64,000 bases of DNA from assembly GCF_047872805.1 (NCBI RefSeq), contig NZ_JBLQUK010000001.1, positions 310,001 to 374,000 of the forward strand, read 5' to 3'. Positions 33,086-41,679 of the stretch are shown here, piece by piece; position 1 is the stretch's first letter; each line of letters opens with the position of its first letter. The position numbers and the translations under genes are program-made. This stretch comes from Erythrobacter sp047872805 (GTDB taxonomy: Bacteria > Pseudomonadota > Alphaproteobacteria > Sphingomonadales > Sphingomonadaceae). The notes under the pieces were generated by a model. The model was not told the origin of the DNA, ran no database searches, and worked only from the letters and a program-made list of their open reading frames with translations.

Positions 33086-33469
33086 TTAGGATTGGCCCGC
33101 CAGATCGCCAAATTCGCGCACGAATTCGGCGCTGTCGAAATAGTCGCGCCATTTGGCAATCTTGCCGGCTTCGTTGATTTCAAACACGCCCATCACCCGG
33201 ATCACCCGGCGTTTGCCCTTCATTTCGAACCAGTCGGTTCTTTCGGTCAACACCACATTGCCATTGGCGGCAATGTGGTGGGTGTCGAACCCGCAAGCCT
33301 CGACGCCGGGGAACATGTCCATCTTGGCGCGAACCTGCGCGATTCCGTTGACGGTGGACAGCGGAAGATCGGTCCATTCGATGTCTTCGGCCATAAAGGA
33401 ATAGATCTTCTCCAGATCATATTCGCCCCAAGCGGCAATGAAGGCTTCGATGGTTTGCATTGGGGTCAT
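33086..33469 (-). CDS. Limonene-1,2-epoxide-hydrolase-family enzyme
   Basis: A 127-residue NTF2-like protein of the LEH family, which opens epoxides by adding water in one step. The catalytic set of Rhodococcus LEH (Arg99, Asp101, Asp132) is matched by R77 and D79 in LTERTDWFE and D109 in KWRDYFDSAEF, so activity is likely. The start is the ATG overlapping the ThuA stop by four bases; the frame opens farther upstream within that gene. The P450 gene is 78 bases downstream, an apt pairing for making and opening an epoxide. The natural substrate is not determined. Confidence 0.85.
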   Translation of the reverse strand: MTPMQTIEAFIAAWGEYDLEKIYSFMAEDIEWTDLPLSTVNGIAQVRAKMDMFPGVEACGFDTHHIAANGNVVLTERTDWFEMKGKRRVIRVMGVFEINEAGKIAKWRDYFDSAEFVREFGDLAGQS

Positions 33470-34242
33470 GGCTGTTCTCCGGCGATGAAATTGAGCGCAT
33501 TGGCAAGCGCTTGCCGCACATGCGGATTGGCATAGGTCTGCGGCGCGTCGCCGAATTGCAGATAGACCAGCGGGGCATTTCCGACCGTCTTGTGCCACGC
33601 GACCAGATTGCTTGCCGGAGGATGGTTCCAGCCCACATTCGAATAGAGCGTGCCCGATATGCCCAGCGCGGCGGAATAGAAATTGTCGCGGGTGAAGGCA
33701 TAGTCTGACCGGATCAGCGGTTCGACTTCGGCTTCGAATATTTCAGCCAGATACAACTCGTCGCAGACCGGAAACTGGCCGGGCAAACCGGCAGTAACGG
33801 GGTGATCGGCCGCGACCTGCGCGGTGTATTGGACATCGTGGCGATAGCCGGAATCGAGCATCGCTTCGCCGCGCACCTGGCCGGGGGTGTAGAGAAACCG
33901 TCCGCCCAGCATTTCGTGCCATTCGGGCCAATCCGCCCAGCCGGCCAGCGCGTGATGCATCGCCACTGCGCCGCGTCCGCTGGCAAACCTTTCGATGATC
34001 GCCCGCCGGAACGCAGCGGAAGGTGGGCGCGACGTCACCCAATTATCGGCAAATGTGTACCCGCCCATGTCATAAAACAGCACCGCATCGGCATCGCGCG
34101 CCGCGCCGCCTGCCACCGCATCCTCGGCTTTGGGATGCATCAGATGCGTGATGTCCCAATCGCTCACGCTGGCGAGCAATTCGGCAAAGGGTTCGCGTTC
34201 ATAGGCATGCCCGCCGGACAGGACGAGAAGCGAGCGGCTCAT
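33466..34242 (-). CDS. ThuA-like protein, copy 2
   Basis: A 258-residue ThuA-domain protein, clearly distinct from the copy 5 kb away. Features: LLVLSGGHAYEREPFAELL, DAVLFYDMGGY, GAVAMHHALAGWADWPEW, VCDELYLAEIFEAEVEPL and WHKTVGNAPLVYLQFGD. Function of this branch is not known. It overlaps the stop of the MDR gene and the start of the epoxide-hydrolase gene by four bases each, so all three are translationally coupled and should act on one pathway. Confidence 0.82.
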   Translation of the reverse strand: MSRSLLVLSGGHAYEREPFAELLASVSDWDITHLMHPKAEDAVAGGAARDADAVLFYDMGGYTFADNWVTSRPPSAAFRRAIIERFASGRGAVAMHHALAGWADWPEWHEMLGGRFLYTPGQVRGEAMLDSGYRHDVQYTAQVAADHPVTAGLPGQFPVCDELYLAEIFEAEVEPLIRSDYAFTRDNFYSAALGISGTLYSNVGWNHPPASNLVAWHKTVGNAPLVYLQFGDAPQTYANPHVRQALANALNFIAGEQP

Positions 34243-35249
34243 GCGATCTTGAGGATCATCTTGCCGTCATTGGTTCCGGCGAACAGGCGCATGAAACTGT
34301 CGAAGGCATTTTCCAGCCCCTCGTCCACATGTTCGTCAATGGTCAGCTGCCCCTGCGCCGCCCACACTCCCATTGCCTGCGCGCCCTCGCCAAAGCGGGG
34401 GACGTAATCGGCCACCAACAGCCCGCGAATATGCGCGCGCTTGACGATCAACTGCCACAGATTGCGGATGCCGCGCGGCTCGGTGTTGTATTCGCTGATG
34501 AGACCGCACAGCCCGACGCGCGAATGCAGGTTGAGGTTCATCAGCCCCGCATCGAGGATAATCCCGCCGACATTCTCAAAGATGACATCCACGCCGTCGG
34601 GGCAGGCTTCGGCAATCGCGGCGGTCAGTGCGGCCTCATCCTTGCCGCGATAGTCGATCGCGGCATCGAAGCCGTATTTGCCGGTCAGCCGGGCACATTT
34701 TTCCGGGCCGCCGGCGATCCCGACCGCGCGGCAGCCATGGATCTTGGCCAATTGCCCGACCAGGCTGCCGACCGCGCCTGCCGCGCCGGTGACCAGCACC
34801 GTCTCGCCAGCCTTTGGTTCGCACACTTCGAGAAACCCGAAATAGGCGGTCATGCCCACTGCACCGAAGATCGACAGGTAATTGGTCACACTCGGCACCA
34901 GCGATGCGTCAATCGGCTGAGTGAACCCGCCGACGGCGCTGATCGAGTAATCCTCCAATGCGTTGAGCCCCATCACCCATTGCCCCGGCGCAAAGCCATC
35001 AGCACGGCTTTCCTCGACCACGCCAATCGTGCTGGCGCGCACTGGATCGCCCAGCGGGATCGGCGGCATGTAATTGCCTGTCGCATCCATCCATCCGCGC
35101 ATCGCCGGATCGAGCGAGGCGTAATGGTTGCGGATCAGGAACTGGCCCTCGGCAAGCTCCGGCGTCGCCTCTGTGATGATCTCGAAATCCTCGCGCACAG
35201 GCTCGCCATCGGGGCGACGCTGGAGCAGGAAGCGGCGGTTGTCAGGCAT
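34239..35249 (-). CDS. Zinc-free MDR-family NADP-dependent oxidoreductase
   Basis: Medium-chain reductase of the quinone/leukotriene-B4 (YfmJ/CurA) type, 336 residues. It begins RRFLLQRRPDGEPVREDFEI, has YASLDPAMRGWM, the NADP-binding LVTGAAGAVGSLVGQLAKI (about 152-170) and lacks zinc-ligand Cys residues. Such enzymes usually reduce the C=C of enones. The ATG has AAGGA before it. It is followed by the ThuA and epoxide-hydrolase genes and lies 30 bases after the molybdopterin oxidoreductase stop. Confidence 0.9.
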   Translation of the reverse strand: MPDNRRFLLQRRPDGEPVREDFEIITEATPELAEGQFLIRNHYASLDPAMRGWMDATGNYMPPIPLGDPVRASTIGVVEESRADGFAPGQWVMGLNALEDYSISAVGGFTQPIDASLVPSVTNYLSIFGAVGMTAYFGFLEVCEPKAGETVLVTGAAGAVGSLVGQLAKIHGCRAVGIAGGPEKCARLTGKYGFDAAIDYRGKDEAALTAAIAEACPDGVDVIFENVGGIILDAGLMNLNLHSRVGLCGLISEYNTEPRGIRNLWQLIVKRAHIRGLLVADYVPRFGEGAQAMGVWAAQGQLTIDEHVDEGLENAFDSFMRLFAGTNDGKMILKIA

Positions 35250-35279
35250 CAAATTTCCTTCGGCTATGGATTTTGCAAT

Positions 35280-37430
35280 TCAAGCCGCCACCAGCTTCAC
35301 GGGGATTGCGCTTTGCAGGCTTTGCCCGGTGATCGGATCGAAATCGACCACTTCGCTGGTCAACCGGTTGGTCGAAGAACCGCGCTCGCGCACGTCCTCT
35401 TTCGAAGCGTCCGCGTCGCCGTAAGCATGCGCCATCGAGACCAGCCCCCGGCGCACCTTGTCGCTCGCCTTGACAACGCCGTGAATTGTGGCGTGCGGGC
35501 TGGTGATCTCGACAATTCCGCCTTCTTCCAATCCCAGTGCCGCAATGTCATCCGGGTGGATATAGGCCGGATTGGTGGTGGTCTTGGCCTGCAATTTCTT
35601 CAGCGGATGACCGATCGAATTGAACCGAGTCTTTGACCGGCGGCTGATGAGTTTGAATTCATATCCTTCGCGGCTGGGCATGTTCTGGGCATAGCGCAGG
35701 ATTTCATCAGGCATCGCGCCTGCGGCAAGGTCAAAACGGTGAAATTCGTCCTCCTCCACAGGTTCAACATCAGGATGCAGGTCAGCGTAAACGACCGCCG
35801 CGCCGCCATTGGCCTGCGCATCGCGCCGCACCCGGCTGGGCTTCACCAGCGACCCGGCGACCATCAGATCAAGGAATTCTTCCTTGGTCGGTTTGCGGTC
35901 AGTGGGCAGCGGTCCGCCCGCCAATTGCATCGTGATCCCCAAATGCTTGGCGAGTGTCCAGAACATCTCATATTCGTCGATCACGTCGCCCGGTGGGGTC
36001 GCAACCGCTTCGACATAGCGGGCATAGGGGGTTTCGTGCCACCATTCGGACAGGTTGGTGATGTCCTCGCGCTCAAGACATTGCGACGGGGCGAGCACCA
36101 CGGTCGCGCGCTTGGCACTCGCGCTCATCCATGGGTCGATCTGCACAAACAGGTCGAGGTCATCGAGCGCGCGGACCATCTTCGCCTGATCGGGGAAACC
36201 GACCACTGGATTGCCGCCAACCGAAATCAGCGCGCGCACTTGCCCGTCGCCGGGGGTCAGAATCTCGTCAGCCAGAACGTTGCAGGGCATTTCCCAGCCC
36301 AGATGGCCAAGGCCCCTGAACCGCGATTTGGGCATGCCATCTGCCCCGAACATCGGAACCGGCGGCGCGACCTGAGCGCGGCGCGGGCCCTGCGGGGTGG
36401 TGAAGACACCGGGAATCGCGGCCTTTTCGCCTTCCTGTTTGAAGCGCGCGCAAATCGTGTTGAGGCAACACACCAGATATTCGGTCAATGTCCCGTTGCC
36501 CGCCATTTCTGGGCCGGTGCCGGTGACCGCGCAGCCTTTTGACCCGCCAGCGAACATCCGCGCGGCGGCGATCAACTGATCGGCCTCCACCCCGGCGCGT
36601 TCTGCAGCGACTTCGGGCGTCATCACTTTCACCGCGGCGGCGAGTTCGTCAAACCCGTCGACATGGGCCGACACGAAATTGCGATCATACAGCCCTTCTT
36701 CGATGATCACATGCAGCATCCCGGCGAGCAGCGCGGGGTCTTCACCCGGCTTTACCGGCAAATAAATGTCGGCCAGCCGCGCCACATCGCTCATCCGTGG
36801 GTCAGCGACGATCAGTTTGAGTCCCTCCGCCTGACGGTCGCGGATGCGGCGTGAAGGGCTGAACGGCGGCACCCCGCCGACCGGGGCATAATGCGAAACG
36901 ATCGGATTGTTGCCGATGAACATCGCCACATCGCTTTCGCTGAACGTGTTGGGTCCGGCCATCCATTTGCCATAGCGCATGGTGGTGAACACCTTTGCGG
37001 GCTGGTCCAACGTCACTGAAGTGTAGAAATTGCGCGTGCCGACGGCTTGCGCAAAGCTGAGCGAGGCAGCCATTGCAGCGCTGTTCTGAAAGCCGCCCGA
37101 GCCCATGAACACCGCAACCGAATGGGGGCCATATTGGTCGATGATCCGGCGCAATTCATCCGCGACATGCGCCAGCGCATCGGGCATTGGCGTTTCGCGG
37201 AAATCCCCATCCTCGCCGCGCACGAGGCTGTGATGGAGCCGATGTTCGGCATTGTGCGAATCGGGCAGCTCGCGCCCTTTCATACAGGTGTAGCCGCCAT
37301 ATTCCGGGTCATCGGGATCGCCGCGCACTTCGATCACCTTGCGCCCGCTTTCGGTATCCTCAACATCGACCAGCATCGCGCAATTGGCATGGCAAAACCG
37401 GCAAAACGTCTTGTGAGTCTCTACGCCCAT
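35280..37430 (-). CDS. Molybdopterin-dependent oxidoreductase (DMSO-reductase/FDH superfamily)
   Basis: A 716-residue enzyme with a bis-MGD molybdenum site. An N-terminal [4Fe-4S] site is formed by CRFCHANC and the Cys of YTCMKGRELP. Further parts are SVAVFMGSGGFQNSAA, VSHYAPVGGVPPFSP, LISVGGNPVVGFPD and the molydopterin-dinucleotide-binding domain near the C-terminus (NPAYIHPDDIAALGLEEGG). No Tat signal is visible, so it may be cytoplasmic. No small iron-sulfur subunit lies nearby. mobA, which makes its cofactor, is 1.1 kb away. The frame opens 91 codons upstream across the divergent gene, but GGAG sits 7 bases before the ATG used. The substrate is unknown. Confidence 0.9.
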   Translation of the reverse strand: MGVETHKTFCRFCHANCAMLVDVEDTESGRKVIEVRGDPDDPEYGGYTCMKGRELPDSHNAEHRLHHSLVRGEDGDFRETPMPDALAHVADELRRIIDQYGPHSVAVFMGSGGFQNSAAMAASLSFAQAVGTRNFYTSVTLDQPAKVFTTMRYGKWMAGPNTFSESDVAMFIGNNPIVSHYAPVGGVPPFSPSRRIRDRQAEGLKLIVADPRMSDVARLADIYLPVKPGEDPALLAGMLHVIIEEGLYDRNFVSAHVDGFDELAAAVKVMTPEVAAERAGVEADQLIAAARMFAGGSKGCAVTGTGPEMAGNGTLTEYLVCCLNTICARFKQEGEKAAIPGVFTTPQGPRRAQVAPPVPMFGADGMPKSRFRGLGHLGWEMPCNVLADEILTPGDGQVRALISVGGNPVVGFPDQAKMVRALDDLDLFVQIDPWMSASAKRATVVLAPSQCLEREDITNLSEWWHETPYARYVEAVATPPGDVIDEYEMFWTLAKHLGITMQLAGGPLPTDRKPTKEEFLDLMVAGSLVKPSRVRRDAQANGGAAVVYADLHPDVEPVEEDEFHRFDLAAGAMPDEILRYAQNMPSREGYEFKLISRRSKTRFNSIGHPLKKLQAKTTTNPAYIHPDDIAALGLEEGGIVEITSPHATIHGVVKASDKVRRGLVSMAHAYGDADASKEDVRERGSSTNRLTSEVVDFDPITGQSLQSAIPVKLVAA

Positions 37431-37547
37431 CACAAATCTCCTCGATTGAACGATACCAGAGAGCGCGCGCGCAGCGACTGACACTTTTGTCCGTAGAGGC
37501 GGCGCGGCGCTATCCGCATTAGTGGGGTAACAACAGGAGATTTCCCA

Positions 37548-38549
37548 ATGCCCACCACCGCCCGCCAATGGCTCTTGAACGGACACCCGCGCGGCCGCGG
37601 GATTGCCGATGACGATTTCAAGCTGGTGGAAACCGCCCTTCCCGATCCCGGTGCAGGTGAAATGCTGCTCGCCACGCGCTATCTGGGGTTTGATCCGGCG
37701 CAAAAGGGCTGGATGGAAAACATCGCAGACTATGTTGCGCCGATGGCGATTGGCGATGTCATGCGCGGCAGCGGGATTTGCGAAGTTGTCGCCAGCAATG
37801 GCGGCAAGTTTGCAGTTGGCGACTATGTCTTCGGCACGACCGGTTGGACCGAATATCTCGTCAGCGATGGCGAAGGGATGACCAAGGTCGAGACCGATCT
37901 GCCGCCCACTGCCGTGCTATCAGTGCTCGGCACCACGGGGCTGACTGCCTATTGCGGATTGTTCAAGGTGGGCAGGCCGGTGGCAGGCGACACCGTGCTC
38001 GTTTCCGGCGCTGCGGGGGCAACCGGCAGTGTTGTCGGTCAGCTGGCAAAGATCGCCGGGTGCCGCGCGGTGGGCATCGCGGGCGGCGCGGAAAAATGCG
38101 AATGGCTGGTTAGGGAAGCGGGCTATGACGCCGCGATCGATTACAAGGCGGGCAATGTAAAGGCGCAGATCCGGGAGCATTGCCCGCGCGGGGTCGATGT
38201 CATCTATGACAATGTCGGCGGCGTGATCCTCGACGATATGCTCGCCAATATCGCCACTGGTGCGCGAGTGGTGATCTGCGGCGGCATTTCGCGCTACGAA
38301 TCGGGCGGCCTGCCCACCGGACCTGGCAATTACTTCAACCTCATCTTTCGCCGCGCCAGCATGGCCGGGTTCATCGTGCTCGACTGGGCCAGCGAATTTC
38401 CCGCGATCCGCAAACGGCTCGAAGGGTTTGTCGCAGATGGCAGCCTGACATATCAGGAAGATATTCAGCACGGCTTTGAAAACGCGCCGGAGACTTTGCA
38501 GCGACTGTTTGCAGGCAAGAACCGCGGCAAACAGATGCTCAAGCTCTAG
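37548..38549 (+). CDS. Zinc-free MDR-family NADP-dependent oxidoreductase
   Basis: A 333-residue relative of the MDR at 34-35 kb, with RQWLLNGHPRGRGIADDDF, TRYLGFDPAQKGWM, LVSGAAGATGSVVGQLAKI as NADP site and CEWLVREAGYDAAIDYK. No zinc ligands. It would reduce an activated double bond or oxidise an alcohol. CAGGAG precedes the ATG. It diverges from the molybdopterin oxidoreductase across 117 bases and converges on mobA. Confidence 0.9.
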   Translation: MPTTARQWLLNGHPRGRGIADDDFKLVETALPDPGAGEMLLATRYLGFDPAQKGWMENIADYVAPMAIGDVMRGSGICEVVASNGGKFAVGDYVFGTTGWTEYLVSDGEGMTKVETDLPPTAVLSVLGTTGLTAYCGLFKVGRPVAGDTVLVSGAAGATGSVVGQLAKIAGCRAVGIAGGAEKCEWLVREAGYDAAIDYKAGNVKAQIREHCPRGVDVIYDNVGGVILDDMLANIATGARVVICGGISRYESGGLPTGPGNYFNLIFRRASMAGFIVLDWASEFPAIRKRLEGFVADGSLTYQEDIQHGFENAPETLQRLFAGKNRGKQMLKL

Positions 38550-38558
38550 GTCCTGACC

Positions 38559-39071
38559 CTAGCCCAGATCACCCGGCTGGTTCACATTCATCAGCGGTGG
38601 GTCGAGGACGATCCGCCGCGCCCCGACCCTTTCGGCAAAACCATAAAGCGCGCGGCCGCCCTGTGCGATGAAGTCCGCCAGCGCAGGGGCCAGTTCGACC
38701 GGCCAAAGCCCGACGACCGGCTGGCTCTGAACGATGGCAGCGCCCTCTCCGATTAGCAGATCGGCAAGGTCACGGGGCAGATTGGGAGCATCGACTCCCG
38801 CCGACAGGACATGGGTGAAATCAGCGCCGCCTGCATGGCGCAGTGCCGCGTTCAATCCTCCCAGCGGGCCAAGACCGGCTTGCGGGAAGTCGGGCACACA
38901 CTCGAAGCCGTCCTCTTCCCGCCCCGCAACAATCACATCTGCGCATTGCAGCGCCAATGCAGCCGCCACATGGTCAATCAATCTTTTGCCTTGGTATCGG
39001 GCATAAGCCTTGTCGCTGCCGAACCGGCGCGCTTGCCCACCAGCGAGGATCGCTCCAAGAATTTTAGTCAA
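38559..39071 (-). CDS. mobA: Molybdenum cofactor guanylyltransferase
   Basis: Adds GMP to molybdopterin to make MGD, the cofactor of DMSO-reductase-family enzymes such as the one 1.5 kb to the left. It has the signature GAILAGGQARRFGSDKA, then GPLGGLNAAL and LSAGVDAPNLP, and MNVNQPGDL at the end. The usual N-terminus begins only two or three residues before GAILAGG, so a TTG start overlapping the end of the upstream gene by eight bases is chosen; longer ATG versions would overlap it further. About 170 residues, slightly short for the family. Confidence 0.85.
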   Translation of the reverse strand: MTKILGAILAGGQARRFGSDKAYARYQGKRLIDHVAAALALQCADVIVAGREEDGFECVPDFPQAGLGPLGGLNAALRHAGGADFTHVLSAGVDAPNLPRDLADLLIGEGAAIVQSQPVVGLWPVELAPALADFIAQGGRALYGFAERVGARRIVLDPPLMNVNQPGDLG

Positions 39072-39405
39072 ATGCCTCGGTCGCCTGCCCATCGGCATTG
39101 TAGACTGGCCCTTCGGCATCGACGCGGTATTTCTTGCTCGCCGCAGCGGTCAGCCCGAACGTGCCGATATGGTCCCGCATTCCGGCATAGGCTGCGTTGG
39201 CAAAGTGATGCGCGAGCGCTTCCTCGCTGGCCCATTCCTCGAACACGTTGACGCGCGCAGGGTCGTTGCCATCGGCGCTCCAATCATAGGCGATGCAGCC
39301 GTCCTGCGCGAGCGCCGCGTCAATATGCGGCTTGGCAAGCCTCAGCGCTTCCTCGCGCTTTGCAGGGTCGAGGTCGATCTGTGCGGCAATGACAATCTTG
39401 GCCAT
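39064..39405 (-). CDS. Antibiotic-biosynthesis-monooxygenase (ABM) domain protein
   Basis: A 113-residue ferredoxin-like alpha/beta-barrel protein of the ABM/quinol-monooxygenase type: KIVIAAQIDLDPAKREEAL, GCIAYDWSADGNDPARV, NVFEEWASEEALAHHF. Relatives oxygenate quinols without cofactors or bind haem; many have no known role. The second of two nearby ATGs is used because of the spacing to GGATG. It overlaps mobA at the 3' end and follows the SnoaL gene directly. Confidence 0.8.
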   Translation of the reverse strand: MAKIVIAAQIDLDPAKREEALRLAKPHIDAALAQDGCIAYDWSADGNDPARVNVFEEWASEEALAHHFANAAYAGMRDHIGTFGLTAAASKKYRVDAEGPVYNADGQATEAFD

Positions 39406-39410
39406 GGGGC

Positions 39411-39824
39411 TCATCCTAGTTGCGGGTTGTATTCGGCGACGATCTGAAACTTGCGGTGCGTGAACACCCATTGTCCGTCAATCTTCGCGAGTGTGTCTTC
39501 ATAGAGCCCACCGACGATGCGGGTTTTGCCGTCTTTCATATGCAGGATTTCCTGCGTCTGGACGCGCGAGGTGGCGGTGTCACCAGTCACTTCGATCATG
39601 CAGGGCACGCAGTGGAAACTCACTGCTTCGATCCCGCTCATCGCCTGCTGCCAGAAACCGACAATGGCATCCTTGCCTTCGAATAAATTGCCAAAGAAGT
39701 CCCACGTAGCATTGTCAGCCCAGACGGTGCCCCAGGTTTCGGCATGTTTGCGCACCACGCCATCGGCATAGATGCCATTGAGTTCGGCGATCGCCTGACG
39801 ATCCTCGGCTGGTCCTGTGAACAT
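39411..39824 (-). CDS. SnoaL-like (NTF2-fold) protein
   Basis: A 137-residue SnoaL_4-type protein: AEDRQAIAELNGIYADGVVR, TVWADNATWDFFGNLFEGKD, and GGLYEDTLAKIDGQWVFTHR typical of the end of the fold. Relatives include dehydratases, isomerases and small dioxygenase-like beta subunits. GGAGAG precedes the ATG; the frame opens upstream without a site. It starts the leftward set with the ABM protein and mobA and diverges from an SDR gene. Confidence 0.78.
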   Translation of the reverse strand: MFTGPAEDRQAIAELNGIYADGVVRKHAETWGTVWADNATWDFFGNLFEGKDAIVGFWQQAMSGIEAVSFHCVPCMIEVTGDTATSRVQTQEILHMKDGKTRIVGGLYEDTLAKIDGQWVFTHRKFQIVAEYNPQLG

Positions 39825-39952
39825 TTCTGGCCTCTCCCTTGTTACGGGCAATCCTATCCAAGAGCGAAGGGGCTTCAACAATGGACACTTTTGGGAAGGG
39901 TGCAGGCGGCGCGCCCCGTGCTAGACCCTGATGCAACACTAGGGAGAGCATT

Positions 39953-40765
39953 ATGGGCCAGTTGGAAGGCAAGACCGCGGTTGTGCTGGGCGCGGCAAGC
40001 GCCGGGAACATGGGGCAGGTGATCGCGCGCCTGTTTGCCAGCGAGGGCGCAAAAGTGATGGTCGCGGGCCGGAAGCAGGAACCGCTGGCGGCGCTCGCAG
40101 AGGAGATCGGCGGAGCCTATGCGCTCTGCGACATCACCAGCCACGATCAGGTTCATGCACTCGCCGCCAAGGCGAAGGCCGAGTTTGGCCGGGTCGATGC
40201 CGCGATCAACTGCACCGGCTGGGGCTTGCTGGCGAGCCTGCTCGACACCTCTCAGGACGATCTCGATCAGATTACCGCGCTGCAGTTCAAGGGCGTGCAT
40301 CACTTCCTTCAGGCGTTCGTTACGGTGATGAGCGAGCAGTCACCCACCGGCGGCTCGATCATCTCGCTGTCTTCCGCCACGACCAAGGCGCTGATCAACA
40401 ACCACGCCGCCTATATCGGCACCAAGCGCGGGTCGGAGGCGCTGATCGAATGCGTCGCCAATGATTATGGCCATCTCGGCATTCGCGCCAACACAGTCTC
40501 GCCCGCCTTCACCGAAAGCCCGATGACGGCGGAGAGTTTTCAGGTGCCGGGCCTCGTCGATGCGTTCCTGCCGCGCTATCCGCTGGGCCGTCTCAACACG
40601 TCAGAGGACGTGGCGCACGCCTGCCTGTGGCTGTGCGGCGATCATGCCTTTGTCACCGGGCAGAACATTCAGCCCAACGGCGGGGTCACAATCCGCGGCA
40701 ACCCGCAGGCGACCGATATCGAAGCGGCCGTGGGCGCAGCCATGGCGCGGATGCAGGAAGGCTGA
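39953..40765 (+). CDS. SDR-family oxidoreductase
   Basis: A 270-residue SDR. The cofactor turn is LGAASAGNMGQVIARLF, slightly divergent as in enoyl-reductase-like SDRs. NCTGWG replaces NNAG, and the active-site strand SLSSATTKALINNHAAYIGTKRG gives Ser and YxxxK. The C-terminus FVTGQNIQPNGGVTIRGNP is usual. GGGAGAG lies before the ATG. It converges with the next SDR over 22 bases, which is transcribed oppositely. Confidence 0.88.
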   Translation: MGQLEGKTAVVLGAASAGNMGQVIARLFASEGAKVMVAGRKQEPLAALAEEIGGAYALCDITSHDQVHALAAKAKAEFGRVDAAINCTGWGLLASLLDTSQDDLDQITALQFKGVHHFLQAFVTVMSEQSPTGGSIISLSSATTKALINNHAAYIGTKRGSEALIECVANDYGHLGIRANTVSPAFTESPMTAESFQVPGLVDAFLPRYPLGRLNTSEDVAHACLWLCGDHAFVTGQNIQPNGGVTIRGNPQATDIEAAVGAAMARMQEG

Positions 40766-40787
40766 GCCATCGCGCCGTCATCGCCCC

Positions 40788-41576
40788 CTAGAACTGCGCG
40801 GTCCCGCCATCCACGCTGAGGTTCGCGCCGGTGATCCCCGCGCCTTCCTTGGACGCGAGCAGCAGCGCCATCGCGGCGATTTCCGCGACCGTATTGGGGC
40901 GCTTGATCGCGGCTTCTGAGGCGAACATGGCGATCATCTCGTCAAACTCCATCCCCATCGCCTTGGCCGTGGCCGGACCGCTGTTGCGGATGATGTCGGT
41001 CACCACCAGGCCGGGGCAGATGGTGTTGACCGTCACGCCTGCCTCTCCCACCTCGCGCGCGAGGCTTTTGGTCAGACCGTTCACCGCATGTTTGGCGGCG
41101 GTGTAGGCGGTGAACACCGGCTTGCCATGCTTGCCTTCCATCGACGACATATTGATGATCCGCCCGTCGCCCTTGGCCAGCATCACCGGCAGCGCGCGGC
41201 GGCAGGCCCAGAAGGTTGAATAGACGTTCCACTTCATTGCCTCGTCAAACGCCGCATCGGACAGATTGACCAAAGGTTGCAGATCGCCCGCTCCGCCGGC
41301 ATTGTTGACGAGAATATCGAGCGTCCCGAAGGCTTCGATAGCGCCGTCGATAAATCCTTCGACATCGGCCTGCTGCATCACGTCGCCCGCGATGAACACG
41401 GCGCGGTCGGACCCGAACCCATTGGCGGCCAGCTCCTCCAGCACCTTTGCGCCCTTATCCGGGTTGCGCGCGAACAGTGCGACTTTTGCGCCCTCTGCCA
41501 GAAACGCCTCCGCGATCCCGCGTCCCAATCCGGCGGTGCCCCCGGTGATCGCTGCAACTTTGCCTTCGAGTTTCAT
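40788..41576 (-). CDS. SDR-family oxidoreductase
   Basis: A 262-residue SDR with TGGTAGLGRGIAEAF (residues 10-24), LVNNAGGAGDLQPL, NMSSMEGKHGKPVF and AYTAAKHAVNGL (YxxxK). It ends GITGANLSVDGGTAQF. The frame continues 96 codons upstream over the divergent flavoprotein gene but the SDR family N-terminus (MKLEGKVAAITGG) fixes the start. It is divergent from the KstD-like gene, so one intergenic region may control both. Confidence 0.9.
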   Translation of the reverse strand: MKLEGKVAAITGGTAGLGRGIAEAFLAEGAKVALFARNPDKGAKVLEELAANGFGSDRAVFIAGDVMQQADVEGFIDGAIEAFGTLDILVNNAGGAGDLQPLVNLSDAAFDEAMKWNVYSTFWACRRALPVMLAKGDGRIINMSSMEGKHGKPVFTAYTAAKHAVNGLTKSLAREVGEAGVTVNTICPGLVVTDIIRNSGPATAKAMGMEFDEMIAMFASEAAIKRPNTVAEIAAMALLLASKEGAGITGANLSVDGGTAQF

Positions 41577-41679
41577 GCCGACTCTCCTTCGATTCCATGC
41601 GTAGCGAGACACCGGGCAGGGCGCACCTTGCCAAAATGAGCAATTGCCTGTGGCGCCTGCGAAAGCGCTTATGTTTTGC

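Noticed and set aside
37431..37703. Longer N-terminus for the molybdopterin oxidoreductase
   Set aside because: The extra 91 codons cross the divergent MDR gene and precede the [4Fe-4S] motif without any domain or export signal; a good ribosome site lies before the internal ATG.
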